From Littorina saxatilis (Eukaryota > Mollusca > Gastropoda > Littorinimorpha > Littorinidae): 64,000 nucleotides of DNA. The notes under the pieces are model-generated. The model worked only from the letters and a program-made list of their open reading frames with translations, ran no database searches and was not told the origin of the DNA. Location of the stretch: the NCBI RefSeq assembly GCF_037325665.1, contig NC_090246.1, positions 19,149,513-19,213,512 on the forward strand. The letters run 5' to 3'. Below are positions 1-12,088 of this stretch, piece after piece. The translations under genes and the position numbers were made by a program. Numbering within the stretch: the stretch's first letter is position 1; the number at the start of each line of letters is the position of its first letter.

Positions 1-561
1 AAATATGCCCAACACTTACTGAATTCACAGGTATGATCGCAGCTCTGTACATTTTCAGACTGGAAGAAAAACGTCAACAAGCTACGTTTGACGTCACATA
101 CAAGTTTGACGTGTTATCTCGTGCTACTGTGACAATGCTTTGTGGCCCGGAGTTGGATTCTAAAAATTCGTCTCCCTGTGGGTTATTGTGCATTTTGTTG
201 CACAACCAAAATGATGACAAAAACGATGTTTGGTAGCTTGTTGTCAGACCAGCACTTTGTTGTTGGTCCTCGGGGAGCATATCGCCTTTTGTCTCATATT
301 TATCAACCGCGGCCTTCGGCCTTGGTCGATAAAGATGAAACAAAAGACGATATGGTCCCCTTGGACCAACAAAAAAGCTGGTCTGTCAACAAGCCACCAA
401 ACATCTTATAATGTCGCACGGTCCTCGAAATGGTTGCAAATGAAGAGGACAAGATAAGATAAGATAAGATAAGATAAGATAAACTATACAAACAATACAA
501 GAGAGACACAAAGAGAAAGGTGGGTGGGGTAAGGGAGGGGGGGGAGAGGAGGTGGTCAAGT

Positions 562-592
<31 letters not shown>

Positions 593-621
593 GCAGAGAG
601 AGAGTGTGTGTGTGTATGTGA

Positions 622-661
<40 letters not shown>

Positions 662-752
662 GTGCGTGCGTGTGTGTGTGTGAGAGAGAGAGAGAGGGAG
701 AGAAAGAAAGAGAGGGGATGTTTGTATGTGTATGCTTATATAAAAGCTAATA
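1..752. repeat. Gene-free left edge: long imperfect palindrome plus simple repeats
   Basis: No gene is visible. Bases 223-404 form an imperfect palindrome with arms of about 85 bases around a GC-rich centre near 312 (CCGCGGCCTTCGGCC), so a single strand could fold into a long hairpin. A run of the pentamer AAGAT lies at 452-481. A compound GA/GT microsatellite fills about 563-715. The palindrome is probably a small foldback element, but I could not define its ends or a target-site duplication. Confidence 0.6.
563..715. repeat. Compound (GA)n/(GT)n microsatellite
   Basis: Runs of GA, then GT with a few GC interruptions, then GA again. Open frames across it are pure dinucleotide translations and are not genes. 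Confidence 0.95.
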
Positions 753-2258
753 CAGGGTGACCCCCCAAAAATGCAACCCATACAAATGTTGACCGAATAA
801 CTTCATATTTGAGGGACATAAATCTCAGCCTATGCATGACCCTTTCACAAAGTGACAATGCTATAGATCAAATGGTTTTACTTTTGTGCAATTTAAAACA
901 ATATTGCTATTTCATATGTTACGTGGATTTCCATTGGTCAATTGGGCATGCCGGCAAAACTGAGCTCAGTGCAAAAGTGATATATCGACGACATTTCCGT
1001 CGATATCAGTTTTGATATCGACGACCTCTTTATTGCTTCCCCACGTCAAAAACAAAAACACCTAAATTTTAAAACAAACAAATATATATGAAAATTTAAT
1101 GATCCCAGAATTTAGTTGAGCAAGTGACTAAAGACTTTTTGAAAGAAAAGACATTTTGAAATAGTGAAAAGTACAAGAAAAGAGTGAACAAAAAGAAATA
1201 ATAATCAGAGGGAGGGATATGGAACAGCCAAAACTGAGACAAATACTTTTGTAATTTCTTTACAGTAAATACAAAATGTCCAGAGAATTAGCAATATATC
1301 TAACATTGACTGACTGTGTGATGATATCTTCTGCTATTGGTCTGTTTCGACAGTGATATCAAAATCTCGACCTCCGGTCTCGATTTTGATATCACTGTCT
1401 CAACAGACCATAGCAGAAGATATCATCACACAGTCCGTCAATATTGGGTAAAATTTGCCGAATTCGGGGATCGACGCAACAGTACGAGGTTTGAAATTGA
1501 GCGGTAGCCAAACTAACCCAATTTAAGCCCTTCACATTGTAATTTTGGGGTAATTCGAATGACATAGTATACCTCAATCAACATTAGACAATCAGTAACT
1601 TAGATACAACAATTATAGGCAGGCTCAGGGCATTTCACATGGATGACTGCGTTCATGTCATTAATGAATTTTGCGCGACATTGCGCAAAAGTAACTTTTC
1701 AACGAAGGGGTTACATTTTCCAGTCATTTGAGTTTATCTTCATAGTTGTTGTGCATCCACTTCAGTTCGTCCACGACCATTCTACAAAGCTTTGAATCTC
1801 TAGGAAAAATGGTACGATATTTACCTTTTCTCCAAAATGTGTTCCAAATGACACCTCCGAAATTGTCAATGGCACGAAAGTTTTCCGGTTTGGGGATTGC
1901 CTTGAACCTAGCTGTAACTGCTTTCTTCAGGTCACCGATGATCTAAGGGGTGAAGGGGTGTCTTAGTATACTCACACATTCAGATAATCCGAAAGGTTAA
2001 GGTCTGGAGGGTTTAAATTAGGTAAGTATTGCTGCCACTCAATGTCAAACCTCGTTCTGTTGAGTCGATCGCCGAATTTGGTCACCTTTTTTGAAATTGC
2101 ATAAACGTCAGACCTCTTTAGAATTGTCACTTTGTGTAAGGGTCATGTAAGGGTCATGCACAGGCTGATATTTATGTACTCCAAATATAAAGTAATTCAA
2201 TAAACAGATGTAGAAGTTATTTGCATTTTGAGGGTTGCATTTTTGGGGGGTCACCCTG
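753..2258. mobile_element. mariner/Tc1-like DNA transposon with perfect terminal inverted repeats, decayed
   Basis: The left end CAGGGTGACCCCCCAAAA (continuing ATGCAACCC) is the exact reverse complement of the right end, about 27 bases. Both ends are flanked by TA (751-752 and 2259-2260), the target duplication of the Tc1/mariner superfamily. Beyond the perfect ends, imperfect inverted similarity continues for roughly 100 bases, including a TAAATMTCAGCCTRTGCATG motif on the left that is mirrored on the right. No intact transposase frame is visible. The interior holds palindromic DNA (973-1444) that probably arrived later. The superfamily call rests on the TA duplication and on ends resembling the CAGGGTG type; it is an inference. 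Confidence 0.75.
973..1444. repeat. Long near-perfect hairpin inside the mariner-like element
   Basis: Bases about 1303-1366 and 1380-1442 are near-perfect reverse complements with a short loop around CGACCTCCGGTCTCG. A smaller palindrome with repeated GATATCGACGAC motifs lies at 975-1030. The pair looks like the two parts of a small palindromic (foldback) element inserted in the larger transposon; exact borders are uncertain. Confidence 0.7.
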
Positions 2259-3598
2259 TATAAGCACCATAAACGTGTTCTGCATACATGTACTTCTTCG
2301 GGTTTTGTTCGGGAGGGGGGGGGGGGGGCAAAGCCATATCGAGGACTCTCACTGGTTCATTTTACTGTTTTAGAATTCGAGAGCACAGTAAAAACCAATG
2401 TTTATAAAACCTGTTCAAATTGATGAGGCGTTATATACAAATAATACATTCTTATTGCAACGCAGGAAGTGCTGACCTCCATATCATAATTATTCAATGT
2501 ATTTAATTTATGAGTTAATTAGTACGCAATAAAAATCCATCGATTTTCATAAACGCGTGTTTCAGTGAAGGGCGATCAGTACCTTTGCTTTTCATTGAAA
2601 ATGTTTTAATTGAGCCAGATAGTTTTTGCTCGTCTAGCATGCACTAGAAGCTGCAGTTCCCTATGAAACAAAATCTCAAAAACCTGTTAGTGTTACGGCC
2701 ATTTAATCATTTATAGTTGACAGTGTGCGCATTAAATACCTATAAACCGTAGTAGATCCCAGTGCAAGAAGAGCGCAGAAATATTGATTCTCTTAAAAGA
2801 AAGATTAACCATCCGCGTAAACATCTTTTTAACGACTCTTTCAGTCGCACAAAGTAATACAGGTTGATTTCCAAGTTCATGCATATCTCTTAGTGTGTTA
2901 CATTTCGCAAGTGTTCTTTGAAGCCAACAAAATCGACGGTTCTTTGTTCTATGGAATGAAGTTATTCCGGTCCATACATTTACACACAAAGCGGAAGAAA
3001 AGCAAAAGTTCGATTTTTTCACAAATTGCAGGCAGTTCTTAAAAATATCAGATTCTTTCATAAAAAGTTGATCTTTTTATTCTCAGTGTAGCATTATTAT
3101 GCATTGTAAACAACTAGATCAAAGTAGCCATCAAAACACTTTTAGGACGGAACTTGTCACTTTAAAGGAAACCCCACCGTCGATAATTCATTTGCATTAT
3201 AAGCCTCAGTAATAAAGTTATCGAGAGAGTCGTTAATGTCCTTATTCGAACACGGCTCGCTCATTGAAGCGAAACACGGAGCTCGATACAGTTCTTTGGC
3301 TTTGTAGCTTGTGAACACCCGATAGCGTTTTTAATGACGGTCGTAAATTTTCAAAACATTATCCTATTCTTATTTGAAAAAAAAGAAGAAAAAACCCACA
3401 AAACCAGGTACTCAGAAAATATGCAAAGCTTCAAGAAAATTCAAAAATTAAATGTTGAAATTCAAAAACAAGTAACATCATTTTTAAAAAAAGGAACAAA
3501 AAGCACCCAAGCACACACAACATACATGAAAAGATATATTCTGAGAGACGGTGGGCAACAACTGAGATTGCTTTAAAACCAGTGTAAACCGTTGACAC
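2259..3598. other. No recognisable gene or repeat
   Basis: AT-rich unique-looking DNA with a poly-G run near 2312-2329. I find no spliced gene, RNA gene or inverted-repeat element here. Confidence 0.5.
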
Positions 3599-3600
3599 TA

Positions 3601-3850
3601 TTTGTGACCCTCCACCACGGAATGAGTCACATGTCACCTTTGCATGATTTTCATATTTTTACATTCTTCTAAAGAGTTTGTTATGCTCTATCCAGTGGTG
3701 AAAACCGTTTCAGAAAAGAGCGAAAACAGTTTGAGTTATAAGCCTGTGACTAAGGTGACGCTCACACTGTTACCAGACACTCCCCGGACTTATATTAAGC
3801 CTAGCGCAGAACCGCGCGAGGTGACATGCGACTCATTTCGTGGTGGAGGG
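3601..3850 (+). mobile_element. MITE family E, copy 1 (terminal inverted repeats)
   Basis: The left end TGTGACCCTCCACCACG and the right end CGTGGTGGAGGGTCA are inverted repeats of about 35 bases including the adjoining AATGAGTCACATGTCACC. The element is about 250 bases and non-coding. A second copy lies at 7329-7588 in the opposite orientation. The superfamily is undetermined. Confidence 0.75.
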
Positions 3851-3967
3851 TCAAATTTTAACTCGGAAAACGCACGAAGCCCACACGGGAGAAAACTTGC
3901 ATGAGATTACTTGGAGTAGCATTTAGCAAAGGGATGGGCTGACTTACAGTGAACAAACAAAAACAAA

Positions 3968-4378
3968 CAAGAGGCGAAGCCTTCAAGGCTCACGTAAGAA
4001 ATCGACAAACAGTAACACAAACTCAATCACTCCGTCACACATACACACACACACACACACACAGTAAGCATAGGTGACACTGTGCAAGAAAGCGAGACAC
4101 TAGATCTAGATCTGTCTGTCTGCATGTAGCCTACTTACAGGGACACGACTGCCAACTAGTCTCGGCCCGCTCAAAATAACAATGACCGAGACTTTCAGTA
4201 ATTCCTTCGCGTGACGTCTAACCCTCTTACGTCATAATGTGACGTCTTCAAATGACGAAATGTTAAAGTTTCTACCACAGACATACACACGCACAAACAA
4301 ACACACACACACACGCACACACGCACAAACGCACAGACAGACAAAGTTACGATCGCATAGGCTACACTTACGTGAGCC
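3968..4378 (-). mobile_element. Family B Helentron-like element, copy 1
   Basis: On the minus strand it starts GGCTCACGTAAGTGTAGCC and ends TTACGTGAGCC, then a small hairpin (AGGCTTCGCCT) and CTTG followed by T's. Two (AC)n runs sit inside. Full-length sister copies lie at 20276-20727 and 40892-41345. The subterminal inverted repeat plus 3' hairpin plus T-flank resembles non-autonomous Helentrons; this class call is an inference. Confidence 0.65.
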
Positions 4379-5333
4379 AAAAATAAACAATCAGGAGAAA
4401 AATTTCGGAAGAGTGTAAACACAAGAAAGGGACCAAATAATGCACCATTTTTTCTAATATTTTTCATTTTTCACCCACATTTATATTTTCATTCGTTTTT
4501 TCCCGTAAATTTTCGCTCAACTGTGAGTCATTAATGGCAATGTCACTTTTGAAGACAGTGATCAAATTGAAGGAATTACGGGGCATGTGTTAAACACAAC
4601 ATTATGTGTACTTGAAACCGAATTCTAAAACTAAAGCCAAGACAATTGTATCTCCCCACTTTTGATTCAAATTTAGGGCATGATTGACAATTCGATGGAT
4701 TATCGTGAAATGTCCCTCACAACGTTAAACCCTCGAAGTTCCAGCTGCAAAGGGGTTGGATTTACAAGACTTCATGTTGATGTTTAACACACTGAGAAAG
4801 ACTGCCGAACGTTTCTGATAAAATTCCGATTTTGTTTGAAGCAAATGGCTCATAACAAGGATGCAGCGGGAAGTTTCTTTCAAGAAAGCAACTAGTGGAC
4901 TGGTACAATGGTAAAGGGAGAGAGATGTCAGATATCTCAACTACTCTTGGGCCAGTCTCGGTCTGAGGAAAAGGAAAACACGTTGGAATCAAAAAACAAA
5001 CATTGAAGGTTATTGGAACGATTGATTATTGCCGGCGAGGTAATCTCGATTTTTCATTTCAACATATTGTATCGCAAAATGTGGAAACAAAACCCTCAGA
5101 GCTTTAATATGTTGAAATTATCTCGCCGGCATCTTGCATATGAGATTCACCGTTAATGTTGAGATAAGTTTCATTACCATGAGTGTTTGTCTGCTGTCTG
5201 CTTTAAAGGTACTGAACTTGTAAAATCCAGGTGCACGGAGCCCCTGGGGCTTTTAGTCATACCTCAGGCAGCTATCCGTTAGAAGAACTACCAAGTTTCA
5301 TTGACTTGCACACAAAGAGTCAAGAACTGCGAT
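4379..5333. other. No gene; one small inverted repeat
   Basis: Mostly unique-looking AT-rich sequence. Bases about 5030-5062 (GCCGGCGAGGTAATCTCG then CATTTCAACATATT) are mirrored at about 5107-5131 (AATATGTTGAAATTATCTCGC), giving a MITE-like inverted pair about 100 bases long overall. Confidence 0.5.
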
Positions 5334-6182
5334 TTTTTACATTTAGTCAAGTTTTGACTAAATATTCTAACATCGAGGGGGAATCGAAACGAGGGTCGTG
5401 GTGTATGTGCGTGTGTGCGTGTGTGCGTGTGTGCGTGTGTGTGTGTGTGTGTGTAGAGCGATTCAGACTAAACTACTTGACCGATCTTTATGAAATTTGA
5501 CATGAGAGTTTCTGGGTATGAAATCCCCGAACGTTTTTTTCATTTTTTTGATAAATGTCTTTGATGACGTCATATCCGGCTTTTCGTGAAAGTTGAGGCG
5601 GCACTGTCACGCCCTCATTTTTCAACCACATTGGTTGAAAATTTGGTCAAGTAATCTTCGACGAAGCCCGGACTTCGGTATTGCATTTCAGCTTGGTGGC
5701 TTAAAAATTAATTAATGACTTTGGTCATTAAAAATCGGAAAATTGTAAAAAAAAATAAAAATTTATAAAACGATCCAAATTTACGTTTATCTTATTCTCC
5801 ATCATTTGCTGATTCCAAAAACATATAAATATGTTATATTTGGATTAAAAACAAGCTCTGAAAATTAAATATATAAAAATTATTATCAAAATTAAATTGT
5901 CGAAATCAATTTAAAAACACTTTCATCTTATTCCTTGTCGGTTCCTGATTCCAAAAACATATAGATATGATATGTTTGGATTAAAAACACGCTCAGAAAG
6001 TTAAAACAAAGAGAGGTACAGAAAAGCGTGCTCTCCTTCTTAGCGCAACTACTACCCCGCTCTTCTTGTCAATTTCACTGCCTTTGCCATGAGCGGTGGA
6101 CTGACGATGCTACGAGTATACGGTCTTGCTGAAAAATGGCAGCTACTTGACTAAATATTGTATTTTCGCCTTACGCGACTTG
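5334..6182 (+). mobile_element. Family A Helentron-like element, copy 1 (full length)
   Basis: It begins TTTTTTACATTTAGTCAAG, includes a GT microsatellite near the 5' end, and ends CTTGACTAAATATTG ... CGCCTTACGCGACTTG followed by T's. The 5' CATTTAGTCAAG is inverted near the 3' end as CTTGACTAAAT. The element is non-coding, about 850 bases. Other copies: 36305-36513 (5' fragment), 39363-40239, 40240-40889, 41409-42917 and 59543-60369, all on the plus strand. Confidence 0.75.
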
Positions 6183-6607
6183 TTTACGAATTAATTTCGT
6201 ACTCGGACCCGGCTGGTCTTGACCTATTTTTGGATCTAAATTTAGATCAGGTAGATCACCACATCATGCACAAAAAGACAGTCACTAGCAAACTGTCAGA
6301 CGTCATCATGAGTTTGTGTAAAACAAAATGGAGGCCGGAATCACTCAGTTGAATCGAACTCCGACCAAACACCACGTAATAACTAGGTTAATTTATGCAC
6401 TCGCGTGAACAAGAAACTGTCGAGCTTCACAGATGTCGTCGTTGGGTAGTTTTGGGTTTGTTTTACTACCATAGGAGGATTTTTGAACTGTAAATGCACT
6501 CAGCTGCAACAAAAACGCAAAACGAAGGCTGTGAGCTGCACTGTGCCTTTAAAAGACCAGTGGGTCGACGAACTGTAAATGTAACGTTTTGTCTTGTCAA
6601 TGATTAA

Positions 6608-6827
6608 CCCCTTCACTGCCACAGTATAACAGCATTATCCGAACGGTCTATGGGAAAGAAATGTGTTTAGAACCCCTACAAGTACTTGGACAGTGGTTAC
6701 CTCCCATTTAGTTTTCAGAAATGTCCTGAAATGTTGTTGACACAAATCCCACGTATGAGATACGGTTATGGGCGTAGGACAAACCGAAAATGACCACGTA
6801 TTACATACGGGGTGGGCAGTGAAGGGG
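6608..6827. mobile_element. piggyBac-like MITE (TTAA target duplication)
   Basis: Flanked by TTAA at 6604-6607 and 6828-6831. The left end CCCCTTCACTGCC and the right end GGCAGTGAAGGGG are exact inverted repeats. TTAA flanks plus a CCC...CTGCC terminus fit piggyBac-derived non-autonomous elements. It is 220 bases with no coding capacity. Confidence 0.75.
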
Positions 6828-6831
6828 TTAA

Positions 6832-7328
6832 ACGTTCCACTAGCCCACAATTCTTGTGTTTTGATTCTGAACTTTGGAACGTTGGCAGTCTATCTGTTTC
6901 GGGATTTCAAAACCTGTTGGACTTCATTGTTTTAGATCATGCAATATAGATCATCCCATTGGGATGACATACATGTAGTTACTTTCTCTGTTTCCAAGTG
7001 TTCAGCGCGAGTTAGCTCAGCAACAAGCTTAAGAACAACAACATTCAGAAATGTCTCCTGGATTTATGCACGCAGAAGTACCCAGGCAAATCTGTTTTTC
7101 GTACCAAACTTAAGATAAAATATCGTAAAAGTTCATCCAGGCTTTCTCTGAGTTTAGTTCACACTTTTACATTACATCATTATGGTGGAGAAAAAAAATC
7201 GAGATAAAATTGGAAATGAGTACATTTTCTTTATCATTCTACGTGTCTGCCGATATTTTTTTTTACTTCCTAGGGGCATACATTGGCACATACGTGTGGC
7301 TGAAACTTATAATTTGTGTTTGAGAGAG
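6832..7328. other. No recognisable feature
   Basis: AT-rich sequence between two MITEs. I see no gene or repeat structure. Confidence 0.5.
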
Positions 7329-7588
7329 ATAATTTGTGACCCTCCACCACGAAATGAGTCGCATGTCACCTCGCGCGGTTCTGCGCTGGACTTAATATAA
7401 GTCCAGGGAGTGTCTGGTAACAGTGTGAGGGTCACCTTAGTCACAGGCGTATAACTCAAACAGTTTTCGGTCTTTTCTAAACCGGTTTTCACCACTGGAT
7501 AGAGCATAAAAAACTCTTTAGGAAAATGTAAAATTATGAAAATCATGCAAATGTGACATGTGACTCATTCCGTGGTGGAGGGTCACAT
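7329..7588 (-). mobile_element. MITE family E, copy 2
   Basis: Same family as 3601-3850 but in opposite orientation. The ends GTGACCCTCCACCACG and CGTGGTGGAGGGTCAC are inverted repeats. Internal sequence (for example the CACTGGATAGAGCATAA stretch) matches copy 1 in reverse complement. Confidence 0.75.
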
Positions 7589-7919
7589 TTGTCAATTGAA
7601 CACATATGAATCAAAGAAACGGGAGTGGGGTAATAAGCATATGAGCATGTGTGTGTGTGTGTGTGTGAATGTTGCTGCACCTGAGTGTTCACGCTTCAAT
7701 ACGTGAACGTAAAGGGAAAGGGCGGAGAGGGAATGGTTTACTACCGGTTGACTGTTTCCTGTTTCTCCGTTTCCCGTTTCTCCGTATCCCTTTTCTCTTT
7801 TTTCCTATTTCACCGTATTCATTTAGTGGAACGTACAAAAAGTTACGTTTCATCGTATAGTCTTTTGAGAATTTGAGAACCGATGGCTGCCAGTTACAAG
7901 AGCGAGTCCGCCTTTTTTT

Positions 7920-7989
7920 GTCTCCCCCCCCCTCCCCCCCCTCTCTCTCTCTCTCTGTCTCTCTCTCTCTCTGTCTGTCTGTCTGTCTG

Positions 7990-8047
<58 letters not shown>
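7920..8047. repeat. (CT)n microsatellite
   Basis: Poly-C followed by about 120 bases of CT/CTGT repeats. Translations on either strand are repeat artefacts. Confidence 0.95.
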
Positions 8048-8053
<6 letters not shown>

Positions 8054-8112
8054 ACGCTCTCTCCCAGTATGTGTATGCATTTGTGAGCGTTTGCGTGTAT
8101 TTTCGCGCTGCA

Positions 8113-8392
8113 GTTAATAATAATAATAATGCAAACTTTTATAGCGCTATTCTAGAAAATTGTCTACTCTTAGCGCTTTACAATACTTACATCGACCAAG
8201 CATACTATACACGCACAGGCAAAGAAACCGACCAAACATAACCAACAAACTATACATGCACAGGCAAAGAAAACGACCAAACATACAATACACGCACAGG
8301 CAAAAATAACGACCAAACATAAACAAACATACTATAACCAAACATAACCAACATACTATACGCGCGCAGGCAAAGAGAACAATCGGCACATA
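8113..8392 (-). mobile_element. LINE 3'-end fragment with (TAA)n tail and an internal minisatellite
   Basis: The TAATAATAATAATAAT tail followed by TTTATAGCGCTATT and TTAGCGCTTTACAATACTTA resembles the tail of the LINE at 15141-17212 (ACTTATATAGCGCGTAAACC then GCACTTTACACTTACA), so both seem to be 3' ends of related CR1/L2-like LINEs. Bases about 8200-8390 then hold four or five degenerate copies of a unit of about 45 bases carrying ACACGCACAGGCAAA and CGACCAAACATA. Confidence 0.5.
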
Positions 8393-9104
8393 TAATGATT
8401 ACTGACATCTAATAATGCAGGCATACAGTGACAATCCAATACACAGCCTAAGCACAAGAACCACAGTAGGCTTCTATATAAAAACGTGTCAACAATACTA
8501 TTTACACACACACAGACAGTGCTGACACAAAGCGCAGTTCTCTGTTCTACTTCACAATCTCATTCCTGCGCCCTTTGTGCAATCGCCACACCTCCCATCC
8601 CATCTTCCATCACGTTTCATTGTTTGGAAATAGTGGAGTTGCATTCCTTTTAATGAGGACCACAACTCCTCAAGTACGTTCCGCGTAGATACCGCATGTT
8701 CCATTCAGCCTTCCAGAAAGACTGATCGATTAAATTGTGACTGGTGGGTCACAGGCTCGTGTACAGAATGTATCTAGATCACCATGATACAGAAGTCACA
8801 GAAAGCTGGTTGTACTCTGTGTGGCGTACTTGCTCTGATGTACTCGAGTACAGTCAACGTCTTGTACTTTTTCGTTGGAAAAACACTGAAACAACATCGC
8901 AGCGACTGCTTTTCTACGACGTACATCCATAAACTAAACTAGCGCAGTTTTCGATAGATTTTTACTGCCGCGTAGGCGAATGCATATACCTATATCACCA
9001 TGATGCAGAAGACAGAGGACGCTGGCAGTTATTCACAATGTACACGCGCTACTATGTACTACATGTAAATCAAAGAAGGCAGATTCTTTTATTGTCAGTA
9101 TTTT
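8393..9104. other. No recognisable gene or element
   Basis: Unique-looking sequence with only a weak internal similarity between the TCACCATGATRCAGAAG segments near 8780 and 8998. Confidence 0.4.
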
Positions 9105-9106
9105 TC

Positions 9107-9186
<80 letters not shown>
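9105..9186. repeat. (CA)n microsatellite
   Basis: About 80 bases of nearly uninterrupted CA. Confidence 0.97.
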
Positions 9187-9189
<3 letters not shown>

Positions 9190-9284
9190 GCACACACATC
9201 AACCTCTCACTGATACACATACCCACATATCCTACCTAAACCCCTCACTGATGTATCTTCTATCTATCTATCTATATATATATA

Positions 9285-9751
9285 CGACTAGTGTCTGTCT
9301 GTCTGTCTGTCTGTCTGTTCGCGATGTACGGCCAAAGTTCTCGGTGGATCTTTTTCAAATTTGGACACCGTATTCAGCTACACCCCGGACACAACCTCAT
9401 CGATGAGATATTTCAACACGTGCTCTCAGCGCGCAGCGCTGTGCGCGCTGAACCGATTTTTTGTGTGTGTGTTTTTTTGTTGTCGGGATCCACTACCAGT
9501 AACTCTTCCTTATCTTCTCCAGTGTTTTCAGCCGCGATTATCTCCCTTCCTCCGTGTGGCGTCAATCCATATTCCCGTTACTACGTTACTATTTTTAGAA
9601 TGTCACGATTGCACCCGTAAGTTGTTCTTACTGTAAAAGTAAAAAGGTCGAATCAATTTATAGCCACGCGAAAAATACACTGTCATCTATCTCTATATAT
9701 TATAGATATAGATATACATATATATATATATATACGGCTTCTCTGTGTGTG

Positions 9752-9823
<72 letters not shown>

Positions 9824-10670
9824 TGTGTGTGTGTGGGCAACACCTGTGGATTGTAGAGTTCTGTTTGTGATGTGGTCTAGCGGCATTGGTGTGTCAGTAT
9901 GTTCAGGCCTTCCTTCGAGAAGCCATAACAGTTAATCTCAATCCCGTTTGAGTGGACTTCGCCTTCAAAGATGATTGTGGTGTTTAGGCACTCGGTTACA
10001 TTTGGCGTCGTCGGCAGCGATGGGACTCGACATGAAATGTGCAGGCCACTGAATCATTTTCGTGCTGTTCCCATTCCACCTGGGAGTGACCTAAGTTCAT
10101 TCAAAGGGGGTCGAGTGTGACAGGGAGACTACCGTCGCCCTTCACAGCAGACTCTGCAGAGTTGTTCGCCTTAGAAGTTGTGGGCATTCCTTGCATGTAC
10201 CCGTAAGTTGTCCTTACTGTAAAAGTGAAAAGGTCGAATCAATTTATAGCCACGCGAAAAATCCACTGTCATCTATCTCTATATATTTATAGATATAGAT
10301 AGGTATATACGGCTTCTGTGTCTGTGTCTATGTGTGTGTGTGGAGGCAACACCTGTGGATTGTAGAGTTCTGTTTTTGATGGGGTCTGGCGACTTTTGTC
10401 TGTCTGTATGTTGTGGCATTTGAGAAGCCATAACAGATAATATAGGGCTTATTTTTTGTTTCTTTCTTTCCTCTTTTTGAAAGCGGACAAACACTCAAGT
10501 CCTTAATGGCTCAAAACCGTAGGACTTTTAATATTAATTTTAACGTAGCTCTAAAATTCTCAATCCCGTTTGACAGGATCGACTTGGCCTTCAAAGGTGA
10601 TTGTGGTGAACCGCCACGCTGTCTGTCTCTGTCTCGCGATTCACCCCGGCGAAGCCGGGTATTCCTCTAG
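9285..10670 (+). mobile_element. Helitron cluster: family D 5' part plus two family C units
   Basis: Bases 9285-9612 match, in opposite orientation, the 5' part of the Helitron at 44039-44513. Two family C units follow. The segment from 9613 (ACCCGTAAGTTG ... GGTCGAATCAATTTATAGCC) is repeated from 10199, an offset of 586 bases, each time leading into TATATACGGCTTCT and a GT run. The second unit ends with the hairpin CCCGGCGAAGCCGGG (10645-10659), eight bases, then CTAG at 10667-10670 followed by T. A hairpin upstream of a CTRR end and insertion before T are the Helitron signature. No Rep/helicase frame is present, so these are non-autonomous. Confidence 0.75.
9746..9835. repeat. (GT)n microsatellite in a family C Helitron
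   Basis: About 90 bases of GT with two TT interruptions, at the same place in the element as the shorter GT run near 10318-10342. Confidence 0.95.
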
Positions 10671-11030
10671 TATATTCATAAGTGCACATACACACGCACA
10701 CACACATACAAACACACGCACATCACAATTGTCGAACCACGGCCATGAATAAGGCGCACTACACTGACAGTAAATAGATCAATGATTATCAACACAAACG
10801 ATCCCGACTTCTTGGTCTTCTGGTGGAATTTTTTAATTTGTCTACAAACACTTTGAGATCACCGTTACATCCAGCCGGGGTGTCTTTAAAACTGTGTTCT
10901 CGTGAAGCCATGGTGGCAAGCAATGACTATGGTCTCCGTTCCGACAATGTTTCCATTGCAAGTTTTTTTACCGACTCGCGATCCAAACATGCGGGCGCAA
11001 TAAATGCGCGTGCATCTACAGAAATTGATA
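10671..11030. other. No recognisable gene
   Basis: Includes a short CA run near 10687-10722; otherwise unremarkable. Confidence 0.4.
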
Positions 11031-11321
11031 ACTATTTTTACCAACCAATCAATCCTTAACTTGAGCGCTCATTTTAGGCGCCCTCACTTATTTCGCCCAC
11101 CTTAAATGAGCGCTCCGTTTGGGCCTATTTGCCACATAACGATAAGCTGCGCCCTCAATAAATGCGCGCTCCTTTTTGGAGCGCGAATCTATAGCTCGCC
11201 AAATAAACTGCGCCCTCCTCTTAAGAAATGCGATTTGATTGGCTAACTATTTTTACCAGCCAATCAATGCTTAACTGGAGCGCTCATTTTAGGCGCCCTC
11301 ACTTATTTCGCCCTCCTGAAA
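11031..11321 (+). repeat. GC-rich tandem repeat (period about 215) built from AAATGAGCGCTCC-like modules
   Basis: The block CTATTTTTACCAACCAATCA ... CACTTATTTCGCCC at 11031-11098 recurs at 11246-11313. Its continuation AAATGAGCGCTCCGTTTGGG, present at 11105-11124, is missing after the second copy because a transposon (11322-12988) intervenes; it reappears at about 12989-13020. Confidence 0.7.
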
Positions 11322-12088
11322 GGGCAGCTGTCGGGTTGCCTGGCCTCAAAAATGCGCGGAGTCGCGTGCAAACACGCGTTTAAGAGTTGTCCGAGTTGAT
11401 TTGGTCCAGAAGAAGATACTTTTATCATTAGTTTGAAACCATGAAAATGAGTGAAACTTTCTGCTAGTTCTCACAATCCGCAAGAAAACGAAGCAGTTGG
11501 CAGGCCGAAACGACTCAAAATTCGCGACCGACAACTCTGTCAGCACAAGAAGAGACGCCGCAGCGTTAGCCTGGCAGTGACGTCATCCGAGGAACCCGAT
11601 AAGGCCGCTGCGAAGTTTACAGTACAATGCAGAGTACAGCTGGGCATCTGTTATGCTGTACGCGTGATTGATTCTTGCACAAAGTAAAGTATTAGGGTGG
11701 TGGTATCTTTTCAGGACTCATGTTCCCATCTTCTCTTCTTTGATCTGACCAACTGCAACCTTCACAAGTTATTTCTAAAGTGGTTCACATGCTGTTGCCA
11801 CACCCCCAGTCCACCCGGTTAAACCATAAAGCTGCTCAACCACAAACCCTTGTGTCCCTGGTCAGCAGACACTTTACACTGAAGAAGGTCCGCTTGAGGT
11901 GTCACGCCAATTACCGTGTACGTGTGAGGTACTGAATTCAAGACAAAAACCAACTCTGTCGGTGGGAAAATCTAGGAAAGAGATAATGACAATACCTCTT
12001 CAATTACTCACTCAAGTAGGTAGACGGAGATAAGATAAAGGGAAGAGAGACGAAGACAAAGATGAAACAGTGGATCTAGTGTGGAAAA

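Noticed and set aside
9038-9406. 122-codon open frame with a long TH repeat
   Set aside because: It is the translation of a CA microsatellite running into a Helitron; no real domain.
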